Assembly: GCA_027488835.1 (NCBI GenBank)
Contig: JAIYAW010000001.1
Coordinates: forward strand, 362,254-426,253
Direction: 5' to 3'
DNA: 64,000 nucleotides
Source: Bacteroidota bacterium
Lineage (GTDB): Bacteria > Bacteroidota > Bacteroidia > NS11-12g > UBA955
Part shown: positions 33,885 through 43,162 of the stretch, piece after piece
Numbering within the stretch: position 1 is the stretch's first letter
Layout: the number at the start of each line of letters is the position of its first letter
Made by a program: the position numbers and the translations under genes
Notes under the pieces: model-generated
Database searches by the model: none
The model's input: the letters and a program-made list of their open reading frames with translations, nothing else
Told to the model about the DNA's origin: nothing

Positions 33885-35726
33885 ATGTGTGGAATCGTTG
33901 CCTATATCGGAAATAAACAAGCATTTCCAATTGTTGTTAAAGGACTAAAGCGTTTAGAATATCGTGGATACGATAGCGCTGGGGTTGCGTTGCTAGATGG
34001 GCAAATGCGCATCTACAAGCAAAAGGGGAAGGTAGCTGATCTTGAAGCGATCACCGAAGGTCAAGATACTTCTGGTACAATCGGTATGGGTCATACACGT
34101 TGGGCCACTCATGGTGAACCGAATAATGAAAATGCGCATCCTCATGTAAGCCAAAGTGGTGATTTAAGTATAATCCACAATGGAATTATTGAGAATTATG
34201 CAACGCTAAAAGAAGGATTAAAATTAAGAGGTCATTCATTTAATAGCGATACAGATACAGAAGTCTTGGCTCATTTAATTGAAGATGTTATGGAGCATAC
34301 AGGTTTGCCATTGGCAGATGCTGTGCGTTCATCTCTCAAACAAGTAGTTGGTGCTTATGCTATTGTAATTTTGAGTAAGCATCATCCTGAACATCTTATT
34401 GCTGCCAGAAAAGGAAGTCCTTTGGTTGTAGGTGTTGGTGAAGATCGCGGAGAATTTTTCTTTGCTTCCGATGCTACGCCAATAGTTGAATATACCAATA
34501 AAGTTATTTACCTCAAAGATGGTGAAATTGCCATTGTCGAAAAAAATGAATTGACCATTAAGTCTATCGACAACGTGATTCAAGTGCCTTATGTTCAAGA
34601 ATTAGAGTTGAATCTTGAGCAGATTGAAAAAGGCGGTTATCCGCATTTCATGTTGAAGGAAATCTACGAACAACCCCGTTCTATTTATGATAGTTTTAGA
34701 GGTCGTTTTGACGCCCAATCAGGTGAAATCATGATGCGCAGCATGGAAGATTATGCAAGTAGATTGAAAGAAATTAAACGTTTGATTTTAATTGGTTGTG
34801 GCACAAGTTGGCATGCAGGTTTGGTGGGTGAATATTTGTTTGAAGATTTGGCGCGTGTTCCGGTAGAAGTTGAATATGCATCGGAATTTAGATATAGAAA
34901 TCCTGTATTATACCCAGACGATTTAATTATTGCTGTTTCACAAAGCGGTGAAACTGCAGATTCATTGGCAGCAATGGAGTTGGCTAAACGCAAAGGGTCA
35001 TCAGTTTTTGGTGTTTGTAATGTTGTAGGAAGTAGTATTCCTCGTTTGAGTGATGCGGGCGCTTATACCCATGCAGGTCCAGAAATTGGGGTCGCGAGTA
35101 CAAAAGCGTTTACTGCTCAAGTAACTGTTTTGGCATTGATGGCAGTTGCAATGGCAAAATTGCGTGGAACCATGACAATCAAAGAGATTACAGTCTTCAT
35201 GAAAGAGTTGGAAGCAATTCCTGCAAAAATTGAAAAGGCTTTGTTATTGAATGACATGATCGTTGAATTGGCTCATAAGTATAAAGATGCAAAGAATTTC
35301 TTATACTTGGGTCGTGGCTATAATTTCCCTGTTGCCTTAGAAGGCGCGTTGAAATTAAAAGAGATTAGTTATATTCATGCTGAGGGATATCCTGCCGCAG
35401 AAATGAAACATGGTCCAATTGCTTTGATTGACGAAGAAATGCCAGTGGTAGTCATTGCAACAGCCAGTGAGCATTATGAAAAGGTGGTTTCAAATATTCA
35501 AGAGGTTAAAGCGAGAAAAGGCAAAGTAATTGCCGTTGTTTCTGAAGGCAATCACGGATTAGATAGTTTGGTAGATCACGTTATTGAAGTACCTGAAACC
35601 ATTGAAAGTTTGAGTCCATTGATCAATACCATTCCATTGCAACTTTTGAGTTACCATATTGCGGTAATGAGAGGTTGTAATGTAGATCAACCAAGAAACT
35701 TGGCGAAATCGGTAACGGTGGAGTAA
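33885..35726 (+). CDS. glmS: Glutamine-fructose-6-phosphate aminotransferase (isomerizing)
   Basis: 613 residues. It makes glucosamine-6-P, the first step to UDP-GlcNAc for peptidoglycan and LPS. The N-terminal Cys of MCGIVAYIGN is the glutaminase nucleophile; GHTRWATHG and HNGIIENY are the glutamine-site blocks; two SIS domains follow (GCGTSWHAG, SQSGETADS) and the C-terminus DQPRNLAKSVTVE is the family's. There is no room for a glmS ribozyme in the 13 bp after metK, which is expected outside Firmicutes. The following 268 bp are AT-rich and contain no gene I trust. Confidence 0.98.
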   Translation: MCGIVAYIGNKQAFPIVVKGLKRLEYRGYDSAGVALLDGQMRIYKQKGKVADLEAITEGQDTSGTIGMGHTRWATHGEPNNENAHPHVSQSGDLSIIHNGIIENYATLKEGLKLRGHSFNSDTDTEVLAHLIEDVMEHTGLPLADAVRSSLKQVVGAYAIVILSKHHPEHLIAARKGSPLVVGVGEDRGEFFFASDATPIVEYTNKVIYLKDGEIAIVEKNELTIKSIDNVIQVPYVQELELNLEQIEKGGYPHFMLKEIYEQPRSIYDSFRGRFDAQSGEIMMRSMEDYASRLKEIKRLILIGCGTSWHAGLVGEYLFEDLARVPVEVEYASEFRYRNPVLYPDDLIIAVSQSGETADSLAAMELAKRKGSSVFGVCNVVGSSIPRLSDAGAYTHAGPEIGVASTKAFTAQVTVLALMAVAMAKLRGTMTIKEITVFMKELEAIPAKIEKALLLNDMIVELAHKYKDAKNFLYLGRGYNFPVALEGALKLKEISYIHAEGYPAAEMKHGPIALIDEEMPVVVIATASEHYEKVVSNIQEVKARKGKVIAVVSEGNHGLDSLVDHVIEVPETIESLSPLINTIPLQLLSYHIAVMRGCNVDQPRNLAKSVTVE

Positions 35727-35994
35727 TACGGTTTTTTTCTCGGCTAGCTGAATAATTCTGTTGGCGCTTTGGGCAATCAAATTATTTTACAGGAATATCC
35801 GTACAACTATTTTTATGATATTGATACTATTTTTCATTTGTTAAACAAGCAATTAGAGCTAGAATTTATCATAAAGTGTGTTTATTTATGTGTCACAATT
35901 TTTAATTATTATATCCTTAATATTGTACAATTTAAGAACTTCAGATTCTTTTTATGAATTGGATAATTGACTATAATTTTACTATATTTACAAT

Positions 35995-36228
35995 ATGATC
36001 AATTGGATTGAAAATAACAACGAATTAAGTAAGACCTTTGAGTTCAAATCGTTTCTTGAAGCCATAGCATGGATGGTGAAAGCAAGTGCTGAAATTGAAA
36101 AACAAAACCATCATCCGAAATGGACAAATGTATATAACAAAGTGCATGTGAGTTTAACTACCCACGATGAGGGAAATAAAATTACCTCAAAAGATAGAGC
36201 GCTAGCAACAGCTTTGGATTTGTTGTAA
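35995..36228 (+). CDS. 4a-hydroxytetrahydrobiopterin dehydratase (pterin carbinolamine dehydratase)
   Basis: 77 residues, the compact version of the PCD fold. H39 and H40 of HHPKW, followed by NKVHVSLTTHD and ITSKDRALA, are the expected active-site and dimer motifs. It recycles the pterin carbinolamine made by aromatic amino acid hydroxylases, or acts as a tetrahydrofolate-related enzyme or DCoH-like protein in bacteria without a hydroxylase; no hydroxylase gene is in the window. A TATATTTA box (one mismatch from the -7 consensus) lies 4 nt before the ATG. Confidence 0.9.
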   Translation: MINWIENNNELSKTFEFKSFLEAIAWMVKASAEIEKQNHHPKWTNVYNKVHVSLTTHDEGNKITSKDRALATALDLL

Positions 36229-36315
36229 TATACAATTATATTTTTTTTTAATTTCCTATTTTTTGTTAATTTACAACTAATAGTAGTGAGTAAACAACTA
36301 TTGTTAAATATAAAA

Positions 36316-36348
36316 GTTGAATTCAACAATGAATTTGTCATATATTTG
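36316..36348 (+). promoter_or_regulatory. Promoter (TTG-21-TATATTTG) with a 12-bp palindromic operator candidate
   Basis: GTTGAATTCAAC at 36316-36327 is a perfect palindrome; its TTG (36317-36319) is also the -33 element, 21 bp before the -7 box TATATTTG at 36341-36348. The downstream gene encodes an XRE-type DNA-binding protein, so autoregulation is likely. Confidence 0.6.
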
Positions 36349-36374
36349 TATTATTCTCTATTTGATTAATTCAT

Positions 36375-37274
36375 ATGATAACAGCAAAATTTATTGGAAA
36401 TAAGATTGTAAGTGCTAGAAAAAGCGTGAATCTTTCGCAATCTGCGCTTGCACAAAAAGTTGCAATTAGTCCACAGGCTGTAGGAAAATGGGAGCGAGGT
36501 GAATCGATGCCCGATATTATTGTTTTACACCGACTTGCTGAAATTTTAGGAGTTGATTTAAATTATTTTTCAGAAAAATTTACTTCTGTGGAATTAAATT
36601 CACAACCAGTTGAATTTAAAGATTTGGATATCCAAGAAAATGATGTCCCTACAAAAAACAAGAAGAACAATTGGAATATGTCTGATAGTATTTGGAAGAA
36701 CGTAGATTTTTCAGGAATTAAAAATATTCACGAAAATTTTAGTTCTGCGAATATTGAAAGTTGCACGTTCAATGGGGCAGAATTAACGAGTTTGCAATTT
36801 AAAAATAATAATTTCCAAAGTTGTGATTTTGCAAGTTCAAAATTTAATGGTTCGGTATTTCGCAAAAGCAATTTGATGAAATCTAAATTCACAGATTGTT
36901 CATTCAAAGAATGTGAGTTTTTTTATGTGAATTTTTCTGCTTGTGATTTTTCTACTGCGGATTTCTCGAAAGTTCTTTTTGAAAACGCTACAATTGAAAA
37001 GTGTGTTGTGAATGATGCAGTTTTAAATAGAACCTCATTTGTAAACACAGCGTTATCTGGAATTATTTTTGAAGGGTTGATGGAAAGATGTTCTTTTGAA
37101 AAATGTACTTTTTCGAAAGTAACATTTCATCATGTAAAACTTGTAAATTCCTTTTTTAAGTATTGCGATTTAAAACGAATTAAGTTCGTTGACTGCGAGG
37201 CCGATAGGTTGACATTTGAGTTATTGCGGCATGGTAAAGCTGACTTATCTCAGATTACAATTACAAAAGAATAA
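36375..37274 (+). CDS. XRE-type HTH regulator fused to a pentapeptide-repeat domain
   Basis: 299 residues. Residues about 7-62 are a Cro/C1-type helix-turn-helix: SQSALAQKVAISPQAVGKWERGESMPD followed by LAEILGVDLNYF. After a polar linker, residues about 100-285 are degenerate pentapeptide repeats with a Phe/Leu every five residues (for example SKFTDCSFKECEF, SACDFSTADFSKV), which would fold as a right-handed beta-helix. Proteins of the repeat class can mimic DNA, so the fusion may combine DNA binding with a DNA-like or partner-binding surface; this is inference. The 26-nt leader and palindromic promoter suggest autoregulation. A T9SS surface-protein gene starts 136 bp downstream on the same strand. 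Confidence 0.85.
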   Translation: MITAKFIGNKIVSARKSVNLSQSALAQKVAISPQAVGKWERGESMPDIIVLHRLAEILGVDLNYFSEKFTSVELNSQPVEFKDLDIQENDVPTKNKKNNWNMSDSIWKNVDFSGIKNIHENFSSANIESCTFNGAELTSLQFKNNNFQSCDFASSKFNGSVFRKSNLMKSKFTDCSFKECEFFYVNFSACDFSTADFSKVLFENATIEKCVVNDAVLNRTSFVNTALSGIIFEGLMERCSFEKCTFSKVTFHHVKLVNSFFKYCDLKRIKFVDCEADRLTFELLRHGKADLSQITITKE

Positions 37275-37410
37275 CCGATTTCAAGCAGGTTTTCTTTCTT
37301 TTTCATAGCCTTATGCAATGAAATTTATTTGGCATTTAGCAATTTTTTTTATAAAATTTGTCTTTATAAGTTATTTTGATTTACTTTACAACCAAAATAT
37401 TAACAAAAAT

Positions 37411-40158
37411 ATGAATAAAAATTTACTTTCTATTTGCATTGCTTTACTAATTGGTGCAAACTTGTTCGGGCAACTTAAAAGTGATAATAAGATTATTGCT
37501 TTAAATGTCCCGTCGAAATCAGCTGTTAAAAAAATAACGAGCAGATCAGCGTCTAATCCTAAATCATGTGACGTTGATACGAGTTATTTTCCTAATCAAT
37601 CTACTTCAATTACCGGGGGGGCTTACCAATATCAATCTATAACCATTTCTAAAGGACGTGGTGTAGGTCAGTTTTATGGTGCGCCAACACAAATTACTGT
37701 TTCAGGATTTAGATTTTATGGTTACTTTTTGTATGACAGCTTAACCGGTGTAAAACAAACCACGGTTAGTTGCAATCTGTACAAAGCTGGCCCAGATTCT
37801 TTGCCAATGGGAGCTCCTATCGCATCAGTTGAATTGAACTTGGATACAGTAGGAGGTAATTTAACCATTAGTAAGATTAAACACGACGTTGCATTTAGCA
37901 GCCCAGTTGTATGTGATTTTCCTTACATTATTACTGTTGAAAGTGATAGTATGAATTCAACCAACATCATTTCTAATTCATGGCAAAGTGCAGATGGTGA
38001 AAGTAGAAATTTGGCATCAGCTCAAGTAAGCGGTATCTGGTACCGTTGTTTAGATTTGAATGTAGATGGAACTACTTTCGATGCACATATGCAAATTTAT
38101 CCTTTTGTGAAATATAAATTTGGAACGGATTTCACATCAAATTTTGATTGCTATGCTCTTAGAGATACTTTGAGATTTACAAATTCTTTCAAAACGAATT
38201 TGTTGGGAAGTTCTTTCTACAATTCTAATCAATATTTTGAAGAATTAGGATTGGGATTCCAAGAAAATTGCCATGAATGGTTAATTGATGGGAATGTTTC
38301 TTATTTAAATCAAACGGATGCAAAATACAAATCAGCCACGAAGAAAAATATTTCAGTTGAATTACGTTCTCTTTTGGTAACTTATGCTTCTGCTTCTTGC
38401 TATGACACTACAGTTAAAATAATTACTTTTAATCCTGCTAATCCAAGTTTGGTAAAAACTCCGAATGGATGTATCGGTGATTCTCTAAGAATTACAGTAA
38501 CGGGAGATGCCGGTTCAACTTTCAATTGGTACAAAAACATTACAGATGCAAATCCATTTTTCGTGGGTAAAAGTTACACCATTGCTAAAGTAACTAAATC
38601 TGATACATTTGTTGTTCAGGCGGTGAATGGAAATTGCAGTTCTGGGTATTTATCCGTTATTAGCAAAGCAAGTGCTTATCCAACCAAATTAACATCTGTA
38701 AATGATTCAATTTGTTCTGGTGCGGTTGCTAACTTGTCGGGTACTTCTGATGAAGGTTCAGTTGAATGGTATACTGCAAAAACAGGTGGAATAAGATTGT
38801 TTACAGGTAATACATATGTTACAAATGCTTTAACAGCGGATACCGCATTTTATGTTACTGCAAATAACTCAGGTTGTTTTTATAAAGGTGCGCGCACAAG
38901 AGTGCTTGCATTGGTAGGAAAAGCATTTGCACCAGCGCAACCTACAAATGTAAAAGACACTACTATCTGTTTAGGTTCAAGCGCTTCTGTTATTTTAAGA
39001 GCTACTCCTGCAAATGGTACATCTTGCCGTTGGTTCGAAGACGCTATTACCAATACGCCATTGGCAACTGGAAATGCATATACTGCATCTGTAAACTCTC
39101 GCGGAACACAAACTTATTACGTGGAATCATGGAATGGCAATTGCGGTAGTGGTAGACTTGCGGTAAATATCATTGCAGAAAAAGCTCCTGCAACTTTCAC
39201 AAAAGCAGGTACGATTGTTTGTTTTGGTGATTCAGCTACTGTATTTGCGTTAGCAACATACGGAGGTGTACAATGGTATACAAGTAAATCAACAGCTTCA
39301 GTTTCATCTGATAAACGATATACTTCTTACGACTTACCAGCAGGTAATAAAACAATGTATTTCAAAACGGTTGATAATACTTGTGTAAATACAAATTGGG
39401 ATAGTGTTTCTGTAACTGTTAATGCTGCTCCTGAAGTTACGTCTATAACAAATGATCCAGTTTGTTATAAAGGTATTGGTCAAATCACTGTTCAGATCCC
39501 TTCTGGCAAAGTAAATTGGTATACGAGTGATGTAGCTACATCGGTTTATGCAACAGGAACAACGGTTTCTTTGGGTAAAATGTATGGTAATACCACACTT
39601 TATTATTCTACACAATCTGGTACTTGTAACGGTGTAAGAACACCTATTACCGTAAACTCATTACCACGTCCTACTGCAGGATTTTATTATTCAATTACTC
39701 CAGGTTTAACACTTAAATGTGATCCAATTAAAACAACTGGAATGACATACGAATGGAATTGGGGAGATACAAAAACATCAACTGGTTTACCAGCAACACA
39801 CCAATATGCAACAACCGGAAACTATGATGTAACTTTAGTAACTACAAGTACAACAAATGCTTGTAAAGATACAGTTGTAATTCCTTTGACAGTAAATCAA
39901 GTTGCTAGTATCAAAACTATCAATAATCCTATGGTTTCAATTTATCCAAACCCAGTACAAGGTGGTAAGATTTTGAATATTCAGGGTATTGTTATTACTG
40001 AACTTCATTGGTTTGATGTAAGTGGACGTGAGGTAGCTGTTGAGAAAGTAAGCAACAATATGACCTTTGTTCCTTCTAAATTGAGTACAGGTGTTTACTT
40101 CATTAAAGGTGGAAATACAAAATCATCGTTTAGTGGTTCAATCAATATCAATAACTAA
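37411..40158 (+). CDS. T9SS-exported multi-domain surface protein, paralogue of 26377-29112
   Basis: 915 residues from ATG 37411, where the signal peptide MNKNLLSICIALLIGANLFGQ begins; the frame is open upstream to 37318 but that part is not signal-like. The architecture equals the paralogue's: N-terminal beta domain with QFYGAPTQITVSGFRFYG, about five Ig-like modules (...WYxxxxG...), a PKD domain with YEWNWGDT near 785, and a type A sorting domain with NPMVSIYPNPVQ. By eye about 60% of residues match in the N-terminal 300. It is inverted relative to its paralogue with 8.3 kb between. A rho-independent terminator follows at 40194. Confidence 0.9.
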   Translation: MNKNLLSICIALLIGANLFGQLKSDNKIIALNVPSKSAVKKITSRSASNPKSCDVDTSYFPNQSTSITGGAYQYQSITISKGRGVGQFYGAPTQITVSGFRFYGYFLYDSLTGVKQTTVSCNLYKAGPDSLPMGAPIASVELNLDTVGGNLTISKIKHDVAFSSPVVCDFPYIITVESDSMNSTNIISNSWQSADGESRNLASAQVSGIWYRCLDLNVDGTTFDAHMQIYPFVKYKFGTDFTSNFDCYALRDTLRFTNSFKTNLLGSSFYNSNQYFEELGLGFQENCHEWLIDGNVSYLNQTDAKYKSATKKNISVELRSLLVTYASASCYDTTVKIITFNPANPSLVKTPNGCIGDSLRITVTGDAGSTFNWYKNITDANPFFVGKSYTIAKVTKSDTFVVQAVNGNCSSGYLSVISKASAYPTKLTSVNDSICSGAVANLSGTSDEGSVEWYTAKTGGIRLFTGNTYVTNALTADTAFYVTANNSGCFYKGARTRVLALVGKAFAPAQPTNVKDTTICLGSSASVILRATPANGTSCRWFEDAITNTPLATGNAYTASVNSRGTQTYYVESWNGNCGSGRLAVNIIAEKAPATFTKAGTIVCFGDSATVFALATYGGVQWYTSKSTASVSSDKRYTSYDLPAGNKTMYFKTVDNTCVNTNWDSVSVTVNAAPEVTSITNDPVCYKGIGQITVQIPSGKVNWYTSDVATSVYATGTTVSLGKMYGNTTLYYSTQSGTCNGVRTPITVNSLPRPTAGFYYSITPGLTLKCDPIKTTGMTYEWNWGDTKTSTGLPATHQYATTGNYDVTLVTTSTTNACKDTVVIPLTVNQVASIKTINNPMVSIYPNPVQGGKILNIQGIVITELHWFDVSGREVAVEKVSNNMTFVPSKLSTGVYFIKGGNTKSSFSGSININN

Positions 40159-40193
40159 ATTTATTGTTCTCATAGAACATTCATAAATTAAAT

Positions 40194-40223
40194 AAAGCCC
40201 TTGAGCAATCAAGGGCTTTTTTT
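40194..40223 (+). terminator. Rho-independent terminator after the T9SS gene
   Basis: 11-bp stem AAAGCCCTTGA/TCAAGGGCTTT (40194-40204 with 40209-40219), GCAA tetraloop, T run to 40223. Confidence 0.92.
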
Positions 40224-40417
40224 AATTTGTAAAATTCTATTTTATATTTTGAAGTCATTTTTTTAAACGGTCGTAAATTGACGTAATTAATTGATTACCT
40301 TATGCTTGTTCGACTTATGTTTTGTTGTATTTGGGCTTTGATTAGTTTATGGGTAATAAATTTTGAAAATAAATTGCATTTTATGCAACTCCTTCTTTGT
40401 TTTTTCAAATATCTACC

Positions 40418-40425
40418 TATCTTCG
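40418..40425 (+). promoter_or_regulatory. Probable -7 promoter box TATCTTCG of the cold-shock gene
   Basis: One mismatch from TAnnTTTG, ending 29 nt before ATG 40455. The leader would be short and AT-rich, with no large cold-shock thermosensor structure visible. Confidence 0.45.
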
Positions 40426-40454
40426 CATTACTTAATTTAATTTAAATTTAACTA

Positions 40455-40649
40455 ATGAAAACTGGAACTGTCAAATTCTTTAACAACACTAAAGGGTTTG
40501 GATTTATCACCGAGGACGGATCAGGTACTGAGCACTTTGTGCACGTATCAGGTCTAATTGATCAGATCAACGAAAACGACAACGTATCTTACGATCTAAA
40601 AGAAGGCAAAAGAGGATTAAATGCGGTAGACGTAAGAAAACTACCTTAA
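40455..40649 (+). CDS. Cold-shock domain protein (CspA family)
   Basis: 64 residues, one OB-fold cold-shock domain. RNP1-like KGFGFITEDG and RNP2-like HFVHVSGL motifs carry the aromatic residues that bind single-stranded RNA or DNA. The protein would melt mRNA structure, as an RNA chaperone. It stands alone between two terminators: one ends at 40223 upstream, one at 40700 downstream. The 230-bp gap upstream is AT-rich and holds only the promoter and a doubtful 47-codon hydrophobic frame (40302-40445). Confidence 0.95.
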   Translation: MKTGTVKFFNNTKGFGFITEDGSGTEHFVHVSGLIDQINENDNVSYDLKEGKRGLNAVDVRKLP

Positions 40650-40674
40650 TAGACATTTTTTTGAATTTCTTGGA

Positions 40675-40700
40675 GGCCATCAATTTGATGGCCTTTTTTT
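40675..40700 (+). terminator. Rho-independent terminator after the cold-shock gene
   Basis: 7-bp stem GGCCATC/GATGGCC (40675-40681 with 40687-40693), AATTT loop, seven T residues to 40700. Confidence 0.9.
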
Positions 40701-40714
40701 ATACTTATTCTTTT

Positions 40715-43162
40715 TTACCAACTATTGCTGCTTCTATTATAACTTTCGAAGTTAATCTTGAAAGCAGCTCTTGGTCCATTCCATAAATTTGAATACCCCA
40801 CACAATAATATATTCCAATCTTGTATTTTTCCCGCCATATACGAATGAGCTTGTCAACCCCCACATACATTTCGTAATACAGCATATTTCTTCTTTCTGG
40901 GGCATATAAGGCACTTATGCCTGCAGATTCGTATAAACTGAGCTTTTTGATCAATGGTACCTTATTTACTAGTGCGCCGTTGAAACTGTGTCTATATCTA
41001 ACTTCATAAAAACGCTTGAAGGTTCTAAATGTACTGTCTAGCATTTGATATGCATACATAGGAGGAGTAAACAGTGTTTGATCTCCACGGCGCTGATATT
41101 TATAATCAATTACATTTACAGTTTTATGAGAAATAAAACTTCCACTGATTACCTTTAATTCGCTTTTTCCAAGTAAACCCCAGGGGAAAATATGATCGGC
41201 TCTAAATTCTAGGTAATCATAATCGATGGTGCTTTTTAAAATTCCTGGTATTGCCTTTCTAAAATTCACCGAAAAAGTTGGCCATGTAGATCCTAAAATT
41301 ACTTTTTGCTTTGGTTCACTTAAATATCTTTGAAAAGGAGTATATGATAAAGTTAGATCTGCAAAGACTGCCATATGAGGGATGAAGTTAAGAGGTCTGT
41401 TATTTACAAATAGACTATCACCCGTTTTTGAGAATTTGAAATTTGCAATGTCTTTTCGATCACTTAATTCACCTTGAACCCTGAAAAATAATCCGTTTAC
41501 AATTTCTTGTCTGTGATAAAGCGTTAAATGATCGTGTTGGTAAAAATTATCCCTCCGAAATAAATCAATGTATGCTGCAAATGGATTTACAAATCCGAAA
41601 TCTCTACCTACAGATGCATAAATGAGTTTACGTTTGTATGGGTTGTATAAATGCGAAACTATGGCTGTACCGCGAATATCTTGGTTGTTAATTCCGTAAG
41701 ATATATTTTCAACAAATCGAATATTCTTTTTGTTTGCAGTAGTCTTATTTATGGTATTCCAAACTACAATTCTACTTCCACCAGGCCACCATGGCTGCCA
41801 AGTAAATAAAAGCGGTTGGAAATCTAAGTCAATTCCCTTTTTTCTATTCACATAGCTTTGCCCAAATAAAAAAAGATTTTTCCAGGTTACTTTATTTGTA
41901 ATGCGCTCTATGCTATCCAAATATTCGTCGGAATTCAATACTCGTTTTAAACTGTCAATGGCTTTTACATAAGATCTCTCAGTAACGGACAAAGGTATTT
42001 TTCTTTGGGTATTCCAAAATGAAGTATCCTTTTCATATGCATCTTGTTCAATTTTACTGAGCTCAAGTCCAAAATGATTTTTAGGGAAATTGGGGTTTAC
42101 CAAAATATTGCTGTATTGCACTTTCGTAGTCCCTAAATACTTAGTGTCACCTGTTTTTGAAAAGTATTTAAATTGTTGTGAATCTATAAGAATATTTGAA
42201 TCCTTATCAATTCTGTAACTCTGACTCACCGTCATTTCATCGTATTCAGCCATCAAGTGACGCGGCACGTTCAATACTATTTTAGCTACATAAAAACTGG
42301 TATCGACCAAATGAATTTCACCAGAAAATGTTGCATTCGAAGTTTGACGTCCTTCAATTTTAATCCTTAGCACTCTCCCATAAACTGGGTGTTTGTAGCT
42401 TTCTATAAAACGAAATTTATAAGCAAGAATGGCGCTATTTGAAAGTGGCGACATTACGGGAAGTGGACAAAGGCCGGGTAAATACATTAGATTTTGATAT
42501 ATATTAAAATCGCCTTCAACTGTTGTTAAATAAAACAAACCAGTTTTATCTCCCCTAACTGAAACTCCTTGTTTTACTTCTTTAATTTTATTGGGTGGCG
42601 ACCAATCTCTTTTCATGGTAATTTCGACCATGTTTGCTTGGGGAATTGGCGGGGCTTTGGATTGTTCAGATGCTACATCTTCATTTGTATTTTCTAAAGA
42701 AACTGTATTTTTCCGCGTAGACTGTATTTCTTCAAAGGCCCTAATGTATAAGTCGGCTGACTGGGCAGGGATTTTTTTAGACCAGTAATCTCTTTTTTTA
42801 ATTGCCTTTTTCATATAATCAGGCCCCGGATCTTTCCACTTTGCACTGATATAAACGGTATTGATACCGGTGATTTTCCTTTTCAGAATCAACGTTAATG
42901 TATCTTTATACTTTTCTGTGTAAACAACAGCCAATTCCATATTATAGAATTCAGGATGTGAAAATATGATTTGATAATTTCCTGGCTTTAAGTCAAGTTT
43001 GAAATAACCATCCATTTTCCCTTGGCCAATTTTCCCTATCGTTTTGTCATAAATTTCTATTCCGGGGATGGGTGAATTACTTGTGTCAATGCACAATCCG
43101 ATAATTTGCGCATTAGATTGTATAAAAATCCATCCAAAAAGAAATATAATCAAACGTTTCAT
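40715..43162 (-). CDS. DUF5686 / carboxypeptidase-regulatory-like outer-membrane protein
   Basis: 815 residues. Signal peptide to about residue 18 (FGWIFIQSNAQ), then a CarboxypepD_reg-like beta-sandwich (about 19-95, GLCIDTSNSPIPGIEIYDK...), and a long DUF5686 region. The C-terminal half alternates aromatic and polar residues, as in outer-membrane beta strands, and the protein ends in an aromatic-rich tail (AFKINFESYNRSSNSW). The family is restricted to Bacteroidota and has no known biochemical role. The start overlaps the stop of the OstA-like gene (ATGA), which ties it to LPS/outer-membrane assembly by context. Confidence 0.85.
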   Translation of the reverse strand: MKRLIIFLFGWIFIQSNAQIIGLCIDTSNSPIPGIEIYDKTIGKIGQGKMDGYFKLDLKPGNYQIIFSHPEFYNMELAVVYTEKYKDTLTLILKRKITGINTVYISAKWKDPGPDYMKKAIKKRDYWSKKIPAQSADLYIRAFEEIQSTRKNTVSLENTNEDVASEQSKAPPIPQANMVEITMKRDWSPPNKIKEVKQGVSVRGDKTGLFYLTTVEGDFNIYQNLMYLPGLCPLPVMSPLSNSAILAYKFRFIESYKHPVYGRVLRIKIEGRQTSNATFSGEIHLVDTSFYVAKIVLNVPRHLMAEYDEMTVSQSYRIDKDSNILIDSQQFKYFSKTGDTKYLGTTKVQYSNILVNPNFPKNHFGLELSKIEQDAYEKDTSFWNTQRKIPLSVTERSYVKAIDSLKRVLNSDEYLDSIERITNKVTWKNLFLFGQSYVNRKKGIDLDFQPLLFTWQPWWPGGSRIVVWNTINKTTANKKNIRFVENISYGINNQDIRGTAIVSHLYNPYKRKLIYASVGRDFGFVNPFAAYIDLFRRDNFYQHDHLTLYHRQEIVNGLFFRVQGELSDRKDIANFKFSKTGDSLFVNNRPLNFIPHMAVFADLTLSYTPFQRYLSEPKQKVILGSTWPTFSVNFRKAIPGILKSTIDYDYLEFRADHIFPWGLLGKSELKVISGSFISHKTVNVIDYKYQRRGDQTLFTPPMYAYQMLDSTFRTFKRFYEVRYRHSFNGALVNKVPLIKKLSLYESAGISALYAPERRNMLYYEMYVGVDKLIRIWREKYKIGIYYCVGYSNLWNGPRAAFKINFESYNRSSNSW

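Noticed and set aside
35769-35957. Open frame of 62 codons between glmS and the pterin dehydratase gene
   Set aside because: AT-rich, no promoter box, no recognisable motif; the sequence looks like ordinary intergenic DNA.
37318-37410. Upstream in-frame extension of the second T9SS gene
   Set aside because: The signal peptide begins at 37411 and matches the paralogue's start.
40302-40445. 47-codon hydrophobic frame before the cold-shock gene
   Set aside because: Leu/Phe/Ile-rich because the region is AT-rich; it covers the likely cold-shock promoter and has no promoter of its own.
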